From the NCBI GenBank assembly GCA_029582265.1, contig CM055827.1, positions 6,850,833-6,914,832 on the forward strand: 64,000 nucleotides of DNA. Direction: 5' to 3'. Under the pieces are notes generated by a model. The model made no database searches and was not told the origin of the DNA. It worked only from the letters and a program-made list of their open reading frames with translations. This DNA comes from Zoroaster sp. YZ-2022 (taxonomy: Eukaryota > Echinodermata > Asteroidea > Forcipulatida > Zoroasteridae). How positions within the stretch are numbered: position 1 is the first letter of the stretch; every line of letters begins with the position of its first letter. Shown here piece after piece: positions 55,746 to 64,000 of this stretch. The translations under genes were made by a program, and so were the position numbers.

Positions 55746-56846
55746 CTGATGTAAATTTACCATAACGTTTACGTTCCCTCTAATTGTTTTTATGTGTGCC
55801 GCCACCTGCCCTGGATCCATTCTGAAACACTGTATTTAAGGAAAGAATGTACCATTTTCAGAAACCCATGTTAAAAAGAATTTGTGCAGGATTTAATTCA
55901 ACTACAAATGCACTTTTGTTATTCAAAATAAATTTAAACAATGTACACTTGTTTAGGCCTAATTGTTTGATGCTTTCAGAATAATGCAACAAGAATGATG
56001 CTTTTCCATCCAGACTATATTCACAAGTTCTTCCAATTATGAACTCTTTTCTGGTGTATTAGAAAAACTCGCTTGTGTTTTGCTTTTCACATTTTCAAAG
56101 TTAATTTGATTGTTTGTTGAAGTAGAATGGAAGTAAATTATCTTCAAATAAGTACTTTCAAACGCTAATTGACTGGGCATGGATAATTAAGTGAATAAAT
56201 GAATTCAGGACACAGTGTGATAAGTTCGTCACCTATTCGGTCTGTATAAGAATATACTTCGGTCACTTTTTTTGTTAAATATCTCATTTAAAAGTAACTT
56301 GCTTTTTTCTTTAAGGAAAAGTGTAAGCGATTAAAAACTAAATTGCTGTCAAAATTTGAAAAATGAAAGATTGATTTCTTATTTCAATCATGAGCTCTTA
56401 CATGTATATTAATAACAAATGTCTTGAACCTTTCAAGTCTGATATCAAGGATGACATTTTCAAGATAATTATTCCATCCCCCATGCTTTGGGGCTATTTT
56501 AACATTGGAACATTTCTATTTTATTTGAAAAAGGGAACCCAAACTAAATATTTTTATAAATATCTTGAGAAGCATATATATGGTTTTTCAGTAGTTAGGG
56601 CCTATGTACCGAAATGAATTTATGGTGGGTGGATCCCGTCATAACCAACAGTTGGCACTGTTTGACTTGAAAACCAAGCTTCTCAATGACAACTATTGTG
56701 TGGAATGACTATCTTTTGTACATTTCAGTATTGGTTTTCATTAATTGTGTGATCATAATATTATGAAATGACGAAATGGTGTTTTAGTCACGTGTAATAT
56801 TGTGAAGGTCTGAATGTATTTTATTTGTGTTCATTGCTGCTATCTC
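55746..56846. other. Downstream flank of the TRIM gene
   Basis: AT-rich. A segment at 56110-56240 (caaataagtactttcaaacg, ggataattaa.tgaataaatg) resembles 55215-55310, suggesting another small local duplication. No gene seen. Confidence 0.4.
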
Positions 56847-58721
56847 TTACACTCTGTGATATATTTGTGTACATTGACTGCCAACAAATGCAAGGTTACC
56901 ATGAGGAGTATATGTGATATCATTATAGATATCTTTTACACCAGTATTACCTTCTCTGGCTATGCTTTCAGGGTTGGTGCCTGCGCTGTAATGATATATG
57001 TTATGTTCTGATCCCATAAATATCCCTGCAGGAAGTGTAACATAGACGTCACCTACTTTGTCACAGCATACCCCATAAGGAATATTATCTTTATATGTAG
57101 CGATTGTGTTACTTTTATTATTATTTAAATCAACACACATGAGTGTGTGTTTGTCTCTGTTGGTGTAGTAGATAAGTTGCTGGTTGCTGATGGCCATGTA
57201 TGCATCAATCCCAGGAGCAGCCAGTGTTTTGATGAGTGATCCATCGGAGTTGTGTAGAGATATCACTTCTTTGCTCTTATAACCCACTGCTATCATATTG
57301 TTGTCGTCCACTGCAAGGCATGTTGGTTTTCTGTCGGACTCTTTACCTGGTGTGAACTGATTGAGGAGCTGATAGTTTTGGCTGAATATCTTGATTGTAG
57401 GACCGTCAAGGATAATGAGCTGGTCATCCTTGTTTACTGCTATAACAGTGGGATTTTGTAGATGGTCAAGAAACCAAGATTGACCAGCAGTGTGTAAAAC
57501 CTCACCACTTGGACTTAATTTAATGAGTTTGTGTTCACTTGCTTTGTTCACTACAACTATATTACCTGTTGAAAATGATGCGATGAGTTCTCCTCCGAAT
57601 TTGGACTTGACCTTTAATTCCCACTTTTCTTTTGGTAGAAGTGTCCCAAGTTCAGCCTCGTACCGACTCTCCTTGAAGCCAATGAATGACAGGTCATAGG
57701 TCAAATTTTCAGTTTGTCCATCATCCACATCGATGTAGTCATGGAAAAGCTCTTGTCTAATCTTCAAGATTTCCAGGCGATTTGAATCAGTCTTTGCAGA
57801 TTGTACCATATTCACTGTTTTCTCTACAAAAACAAAACGTGCCAGTGTTTTACATTTTCTTTTGTACATCGCTGAGGCCTGTTGCATCATGGATATTTCT
57901 TTTTGTATAATTTTTGCTATTTTCACCTCTGTTATCCTGGAAATTTGACTTTGTGTTTCATTGAGCATGATGTCCAGTCTGTCTTTCAAATGTGGCAACC
58001 TTGTTGAAACACATCTTGGATTTGTACATCCATAAAGCTGTGAAGCACCTTTATTGACCTCTTGTAGACATCTATCAAATACCTTTTTTAAATTAAAAAA
58101 TGTATGCATTGGTTCTCTGTGGTGTGAAGTTGTACATAATTTGCAAATCAGTTGCTCACATGTTATACAGTACAGACTCAGTTCTTGACTGTGATGAATG
58201 TCACACTTATGGATGTTAATCTCTGATTCATTTTTTAAGGTGGACTCTTCTTGCAGCTGCGCCAAAGTCTTAATTACGTGAGTCCTCAATGCAGCCCAAC
58301 GCTGATGTGCCTTCTGACATTCCTGGCAGAGATAATGTTCACAATCCATACATCGAGAAATTGCCTCATTTTCCTCATCACATGCCTGACATATGATCTT
58401 TGACCTGATCTTTGACCCTTCACCTTGTAAAAGTTGTTCTTGTTTGCTGACTTCCTCCACCAGAGATATGAGAGTGTAGTTGTTGGGTAACTTTGTCACT
58501 CTATCTTGTGGTATGATAGTTTCTCTCTGACACAGAGGGCATGTTAGCTTGTGGTTGTCTGGATCTTGACTTTGCTTGAGTTCTTCAAGACATCTGAGAC
58601 AGAAACTGTGTGAGCAGTCAAGCATTTTGGGTTCTGTGTAACGGATACAACAGATTGAACATTCCAGGTGTCCTTGGATGATCTTGCTTAGCACTGACTC
58701 TGCAGTTATGCCTTCAGCCAT
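56847..58721 (-). CDS. TRIM-type E3 ubiquitin ligase (RING, two B-boxes, coiled coil, NHL-like propeller)
   Basis: Single exon, 624 residues. The RING finger at residues 21-64 has the full C3HC4 set (CxxC, CxHxxC, CxxC, then CPLC). B-box 1 is at about 108-155 (CQACDEENEAISRC..CxxC..H) and B-box 2 at about 173-213 (HKCDIHHSQELSLYC..C..C..H). A coiled-coil stretch follows to about 340, then a 250-residue beta-propeller-like domain with repeats such as LIKLSPSGEVL, IKIFSQNYQLL and VISLHNSDGSLI. This order is that of the TRIM2/3/56/71 group. RING TRIMs transfer ubiquitin, and several act in innate immunity or RNA control; the substrate here is unknown. The start ATG (agATGGCTGAAGG) is in good context and the RING begins 20 residues later. 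A possible 5' UTR acceptor (ttcaaatag) precedes it. The surrounding DNA is duplicated, so related copies may lie beyond the window. Confidence 0.92.
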   Translation of the reverse strand: MAEGITAESVLSKIIQGHLECSICCIRYTEPKMLDCSHSFCLRCLEELKQSQDPDNHKLTCPLCQRETIIPQDRVTKLPNNYTLISLVEEVSKQEQLLQGEGSKIRSKIICQACDEENEAISRCMDCEHYLCQECQKAHQRWAALRTHVIKTLAQLQEESTLKNESEINIHKCDIHHSQELSLYCITCEQLICKLCTTSHHREPMHTFFNLKKVFDRCLQEVNKGASQLYGCTNPRCVSTRLPHLKDRLDIMLNETQSQISRITEVKIAKIIQKEISMMQQASAMYKRKCKTLARFVFVEKTVNMVQSAKTDSNRLEILKIRQELFHDYIDVDDGQTENLTYDLSFIGFKESRYEAELGTLLPKEKWELKVKSKFGGELIASFSTGNIVVVNKASEHKLIKLSPSGEVLHTAGQSWFLDHLQNPTVIAVNKDDQLIILDGPTIKIFSQNYQLLNQFTPGKESDRKPTCLAVDDNNMIAVGYKSKEVISLHNSDGSLIKTLAAPGIDAYMAISNQQLIYYTNRDKHTLMCVDLNNNKSNTIATYKDNIPYGVCCDKVGDVYVTLPAGIFMGSEHNIYHYSAGTNPESIAREGNTGVKDIYNDITYTPHGNLAFVGSQCTQIYHRV

Positions 58722-59844
58722 CTTGAATTTACAGACCTATTTGAAGAAATCAAAAATAAACACCATTATGAATAATCCTAAGGAAGTGGCATTTGGCATT
58801 TGAGATTTTCTTTTCGTTAAGAATAACTGAAATGTTGTGCTTTTCTAATCAAGCGGATCTTAGTTAACATAGACTCACGTGTTTCAGACATTTCTATGCA
58901 TACATAGACATTTTTATGCATACATAGACCTACATGTATGTCAAGCATAATGGTAGTCAAAAACATAAACGTGGTAAAACAAATATTTGTAACTGTAAGA
59001 GCTATGGGATATGCTTACTATACGGTTGTCAGTTTATCCATTTGGAACGATAAGTAAAAGTAAAGTTTAACTCTAGTTTCGTTGGCATGAAACGACTGAG
59101 AATATTTCTATTCCCCCTGGATGGGATGCCAGTCTAACGCTGGTTACTTCCCTATTTCCAGGTAACTATTTATACTCCTGGATGAAGAGAATCAATTACG
59201 GTAAAGTGTCTTGCTCATGGACACAAGCACCACGGTCACTGTGAGGATTCTAACCCACATTCCGGCGCCCCAGCCATCAGAACACAAGTCCGATATGCTA
59301 GACAGCTCTGCCGTGGCGCCCGCTTTGGAATGATAGGCACAATAATATATACTCACGGAATTTAAAAACGCATCATCCCAATATTTCACATATTTTTCAA
59401 CACCAGATTATTGCAGTGAGAAATAAGAACATAGGTTAACGTTTAAAACAGTGACCCATTATTTGATTAATTTGAGTGTTTTAATTTACTGGTACTAATC
59501 CTTGACAGATTTTGTTGTTCATTGTTTCAAATAAAAGCTTATAACTTCCTTAACACCAGAAAATAACAATTTAACATTTAAATATATTTTGTGCCGTCAA
59601 CTCGGCGCAAACAAGGCGGTTTATCTTTAAGGACTAATGAATCAGACTCAACCTTCATGAATCAAGATTCAAGAGTACAAATCTGATTCTTAAAGATTTA
59701 TACGTCATTGCTCACCACCTTTTATTTCCTGATGCCTCAATATATACATCAATAATTGTGACTTGTCTGATGTTAGGTAAGCTTAACTGCCTCTCACCAT
59801 AAGAAAGCAACAGATTCCATCACAGGTGCAACAATTGCATGATG
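58722..59844. other. Upstream flank of the TRIM gene
   Basis: Presumed promoter side of the TRIM gene; no clear core promoter motif. It contains a SINE relic at 59105-59325. Confidence 0.4.
59105..59325 (-). mobile_element. tRNA-Ser-like SINE, truncated
   Basis: The minus strand starts gcgccacggcagagctgtct and has gggttagaatcc (mutated B box), then ttgtgtccatgagcaagaca. Same family as 30226-30590 and 55436-55745. Confidence 0.75.
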
Positions 59845-61845
59845 GCTTATTCATCCGATTGATTAAAGCCCAATTTTGCTACGCCACAAATTTGAAGCAA
59901 TGATCTGTGGATTATTTAGTGTTTGATGAAATTAACAAATCATTCACACTAATCTCAGCCATTTTTTTTTACATTTGTTTTCGAGTGATGAACCGGTCTT
60001 CACTCGATTAGAATCAAGTCAATATAATGTTTACTAACACTGATGTGTAATGAGCACTAATGCACCATGCCCTTAACGTTTTAACTGAAATCTGCCAAAT
60101 AAATGCGCCTGTAATTCATCTGATCAGATGTATTAATCTACAACACTGAAATAGAAGTAAATAGGATCAACTTACCACCTTTTGCAAAGACAATCACTAC
60201 ACGAAGCTGAGAAATATTTACAAAAATCCCAAAATTTGTGCAGTTTTTATGTCACCCGATGCATGTGCATATCAACCAATAATGGTATGTTATTGTTAAG
60301 GAGTGGCTGATATACTTGCTTGTGTTTATGAATTCCACGACGTATTTTATAACCACTATTGTTATGGAAATTTGGTTGTAACTCTTGTGGCATTGACCTT
60401 GGGGTTTGTCCTTATAAGGGCAGAAACTCATGAAAATGTAAACACAAAGCTTCACACTGCGATGCATTTAGTCATTGAGAACCAAACATGTCTCTCTCGG
60501 TCTTTGCTGTTTACATGTGGCCAAGGGCAGATCTAGGAGAAACGTATTGGGGAGGGGGGGGGGGGGGAGGGGAGCAAAGGCTGGAGGGGCGGACTTTAAT
60601 CTGAGGCAATATCAGCGTTTTCAAGACCTTGTTTCGAAGTATTGTTGCCCATGATGCAGTTGTGAGTTACCTTTTAATTTTCTAACCAAATCAATTTTAT
60701 ATACATACATTTAATTTTTATTAATTTATTTACTTTGTTGTTGTTTTTGGGGTGTAGTGGGGGAGGCGGCTTTGGAAAAGTTTGAGGTGCCATGGCCGCC
60801 TCTTGTTTTTCACATCAACAATGTTGCAACAACAAAGCAAGTTTCTCCTTGAATGCTACATCTCTTCTTCCTTGAGTGAAGGATTTTTTTTTTATTCTTC
60901 CATTAGTTTCCTTCCTGTTCTTCTTTGTTGAACATATGTTTTTTTCTGAACCCTTTTCTGAAACATGTACTGACGTTGTTATACTTAAATTAAGAGGCAC
61001 AGTCTGCACTGTCAAGAACCCAGTAAAATGTGTGATTTTGTTGAATTTTGCCTCGGTAAATAAATCTAGAACGTATTTAATGTTCTCCCATTAGGGTAGT
61101 TTGAGCGTACTTAGAGCACATAGAGTCAACGTCTTCACAAAATTGTTTAGAATTATCCGTTTAAATGTAAAAAGAAATAAATCAAACTTTCATTCGTTCT
61201 GTAGTTCTATCATAATTTATAAGCAAATACATCACAACAAAACAATGAGATAAAACTAAAAAATGGAGTAAGCATTGTAGTTGTAATTTTATTTTGAACA
61301 TTTTTCACTAAGGAGATTAAACCTACAGATGAAGTCAGAGAGATGTTGTAAATATTAAAATGTAACAATTTAAAAAGGTTTATTTGTTTAGTTTATTATT
61401 ATTATTTCGTATGTCAACCACAGCCATTTAGAACTGACAATCATATAGATATGACACCAGTTGTGGGTTGTCAATATCAGTCAAAGGGCATGGGGGTCCA
61501 GTTTCGGCACAATAATTCAGAACATGCTCAGCAGTCTGAGTTTGACCACATGGACACAAGTCAGAGTCTTTTATACCCCATACTTTCATGCTTGCTGCAA
61601 AGCGGCCAGCGCCTGATCGTAGGCGGTTCAGCTGAACCCAGGGCTTCCTGGGAAGGTTGCCGCCAGGAGGGTGAGAGGACCAAGCTTTGAGATATGGTTT
61701 GAGCCTCTCAGGGACAGCTGGTTCAGCAACACCAGCAACCTCAAGGTTCTCAGCATACGGGCGTAGTGGCCTCCTTGAGGACAGTCTGCGCGGGGCCTCT
61801 TTTTCAAAGAGGAATTCATGCAGGAGGTGGTTCGGCCGAGCAGCT

Positions 61846-62334
61846 TTATTTACGGTACAGATGTCTACATATGTTATCCCGACGGGCCTGTGGAGGTTGA
61901 ATCCCCGATAGGAAGGGCAAGTGGATCAGAGGAGTACTTCGGATGCAGCCAGAGACAAGTCTCATTGCATCATTAAGAAGTACATCCAGTCCACGGGTAT
62001 GGACGCTTTGTGTCCAGGCCGGAGCACAGTACTCTGCTGCTGAGAGTGCAAGAGCCATGACTGAGGTTTTAAGGGTGGAGAAGGATGCACCCCAGTTTGT
62101 ACTGGCCAGGCGTCTTACTAAAGCCACTCTGGCAGAGACCTTGCTCTTGAGTTTTGTCAAATGGCTTTTGAATGTGAGGCTGCGGTCCAACCTGACACCA
62201 AGGTATGTGGGTTGAGGATCAAATTGGAGGTAATCACCAGAGTCCAGCTTCACCTTGAGTTGGTAGTTTGCCATGCGGTTTCTCAGGTGGAATATGGATG
62301 AGACCGTCTTAGCAGTGGACAGTTTCAGCCTCCA
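61846..62334 (-). pseudogene. LINE reverse transcriptase, C-terminal part
   Basis: Continues the same frame after the transposon: RLKLSTAKTVSSIFHLRN, then PQPTYLGVRLDRSLTFKSHL, VALVRRLASTNWG and AEYCAPAWTQSVHT (thumb region of Jockey-like RTs). Removing the element and one copy of the trinucleotide duplication restores a continuous frame at KNW|RLK. Confidence 0.85.
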
Positions 62335-63033
62335 GGGACCTTATTCACGAAGCATCCGCTATTACCGGGTCCGTAACATCCTTTGCGGATGGCCTAACGG
62401 ATACATTAGAATTGCGCTACGCCGTATTCACGAAAGGTTCCGTTAGGTATCGGTAAACTTGCGGAGCTCCGCTAATAATGGGGGTGTCGTTCAACGAGCT
62501 TTGAAGGGCAGTTGCGACCCGGGTAACAATTCGAGAAGTTGACGGCTGACTAATTCCACTTAAATCTCCACTTGTTAATTGGAAAGAACCTTCGGCGAAA
62601 AATCAGAGGGCTGTTATGATCTGCAGCGTGGCGGGTATTGCATGTGACCTCCTTGTTGGATGTACAACTTGATCACGGATCAAATCTATCACCTCCAACA
62701 GTACATGCCTTGGCATTCGATACCTCTTTATCAGTTCCACATCGTCATAAATGTCCAGTGGCTGTAACCTATCCCGAAATACTCGCTGGCGGCGAAGAGC
62801 ACGCCTGTTTTCCTCCTCCAGCAGAACCACAAACACTGCCGCTATTTCATTTTAGCACTATGCGGAGACCCGTAAGCATTTACGGGAACGCTGGAGTTCC
62901 CGCAAAACAATTGCTCTTTTACGGACGTGTTATGCGGATGCGCTATTATGCGGTTACTTCGTGAATATGGCGCAAACCATAACGGAGGCTTAACGGATCC
63001 GTTAAAGCTTGCGGATGCTTCGTGAATAAGGTC
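62335..63033. mobile_element. PIF/Harbinger-type element, about 0.7 kb, inside the LINE
   Basis: Terminal inverted repeats GACCTTATTCACGAAGCATC at both ends, with extra GG at the left and subterminal 'ggatccgttaa'-like words. A 3-bp duplication CCA (62332-62334 and 63034-63036) fits the Harbinger target size. It carries a HARBI1-like transposase remnant. Confidence 0.8.
62400..62836 (-). pseudogene. HARBI1-like transposase, N-terminal fragment with a stop
   Basis: RRALRRQRVFRDRLQPLDIY, ELIKRYRMPRHVLLEVIDLI, PTRRSHAIPATLQIITAL match the N-terminus of HARBI1-type nucleases. A TGA at about 62600-62602 then replaces the usual residue before FFAEGSFQLTSGDLSGISQ, which continues in frame to SRIVTRVATALQ. 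The DDE nuclease core is absent, so no activity is expected. Confidence 0.8.
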
Positions 63034-63894
63034 CCAATTCTTCAGATATTGGTAGATGATGCTCATGTCTGTGGAAAGCTTTTCTTCCACTTCCTCAACA
63101 GTTGGAGCAGACACTGTGAGGGCAACGTCATCGGCATACATGTATCGTTTGGCCGAGGTAGCAGGAAAATCAGATGTATAGATGTTATACAGTGTTGGTG
63201 CTAGGACAGAGCCTTGAGCGACACAATTTTTCAGCCTGTGTGGTCGGCTTCTCTGTCCATCGCTGGTGTAGAGGACAAAGGATCTGGTGTACAGAAGTTC
63301 CATGATGAAGTCAGTGAGATGACTACAGCTGAGCAGTCTCTGGAGCTTCAAATGAAGGCCTTGGTGCCACACAATATCATATGCAGCAGTTAGGTCCAAG
63401 AAGACTGCACCTGTCACATGCTTGCTGTCAAAGGCTTCTTCAATAGACTGGGTGAGACGAACAATTTGATCAACAGCGGAACGTCCTTGTCGAAAGCCAG
63501 CTTGATCGTGAGGAAGCAGTGGATCGACAATGGGGTTAATTCTTGTCAGAATGAGACGCTCCATGAGTTTGTATGTTGTGCACAAGAGGGATATGGGGCG
63601 ATAGCTTTTAGGGGACGTGTCCGATTTCCCAGGCTTCAGAAGAGCAATCACTGAAGTACGTCTCCAGGTCTTCGGTATGTGTGTTGAGTTGTAACACATG
63701 TTGTAAAACATGGACAACCAGGAGACCATGTTGTCTCCACAATGCAGGATGAATTCATTGTGGATGCCGTCTGGTCCCGGAGCCTTGCCTTGCTTCAGGA
63801 GCTTGATGGCTGCACGTAATTCTTCAATTGTGAAGTTTGTGTACACAAACTTAGTTTGTGTACACAATACTCTATTATAACATATTGCAGACAA
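63034..63894 (-). pseudogene. LINE reverse transcriptase, N-terminal part (truncated)
   Basis: Reads LLKQGKAPGPDGIHNEFI, LKPGKSDTSPKSYRPISLL, DQAGFRQGRSAVDQI, then FLDLTAAYDIVWH (palm A) and CVAQGSVLAPTLYNIYTSD, then MYADDVAL (palm C, YADD intact at 63127-63138), up to YLKNW. The next codons are transposon sequence, so the frame is captured and ends in a foreign tail. The 5' portion including endonuclease is missing. The motif set suggests the Jockey group. Confidence 0.85.
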
Positions 63895-64000
63895 TTTATT
63901 TTCCTAAGATTTTAGTGCATACAGGGGCACACTGCCAGATTAGGGGGCACACAGAAAACGTATGGTAAATTTACATGCAAGTTGAAAGAAAGGGGTGGGC

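Larger units (their letters stand above)
61360..63866 (-). mobile_element. 5'-truncated LINE retrotransposon (Jockey-like type)
   Basis: Insertion limits come from comparison with 54400-54500, the same flank without the element. On the minus strand the coding part starts in the RT fingers. A palindrome gtgtacacaaac/gtttgtgtacac marks the 5' junction (63838-63865). The element is split by a 0.7-kb Harbinger-type element at 62335-63033. Confidence 0.85.
59845..64000. repeat. Segmental duplication copy B, interrupted by a LINE
   Basis: Diverged copy of 53430-55070 in the same orientation, about 6.4 kb away. Homology stops near 61360 and resumes at 63866 (caatactctattataacata), bracketing the LINE insertion. 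Another non-matching block lies at about 60395-60880. Confidence 0.85.

Overview
The window looks like nuclear DNA of a marine deuterostome, most likely an echinoderm. The reasons are long introns full of small transposons, tRNA-derived SINEs, a single-exon TRIM gene of the RING/B-box/propeller type expanded in echinoderms, and an AID/APOBEC-like deaminase of a kind described from echinoderms. Species cannot be fixed from the sequence alone. There is no bacterial-style operon structure, and most open frames are accidental.

Layout. 1-3.2 kb: dispersed repeats, then a two-exon gene relic on the minus strand with several frameshifts. 3.2-18 kb: no convincing gene. This stretch holds a 13-bp minisatellite (5.5-6.4 kb), a 350-bp foldback element, several families of miniature inverted-repeat elements (MITEs) and a diverged local duplication. 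18.0-49.9 kb: one complete 17-exon gene on the plus strand, ATIC (PurH, AICAR transformylase/IMP cyclohydrolase). It sums to 592 codons including the stop and keeps the human numbering at Lys66 and Lys266-His267. Its introns carry four hAT-like elements with 6-8 bp direct repeats, TTAA-flanked MITEs, a mariner-type MITE, SINEs, minisatellites and a degraded LINE.

Intron 11 of ATIC (9.4 kb) also holds, on the opposite strand, an intact single-exon AID/APOBEC-like cytidine deaminase with all zinc-site residues and a six-residue acidic repeat tail (44.1-44.8 kb). This is the most interesting gene in the window. 50-64 kb: ATIC 3' flank, more TTAA MITEs (one with a nested near-perfect 189-bp hairpin), a TRIM gene on the minus strand (56.8-58.7 kb), and two diverged copies of its flanking DNA (53.4-55.1 and 59.8-64.0 kb), which suggests a tandem TRIM locus. 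The second copy is interrupted by a 5'-truncated LINE, itself split by a small PIF/Harbinger element carrying a dead transposase.

How it fits together: ATIC performs the last two steps of de novo IMP synthesis. The deaminase and TRIM proteins belong to families with immune roles in other animals, but nothing here shows joint function. The transposon record is unusually readable because several insertions have an uninterrupted copy of the same target elsewhere in the window.
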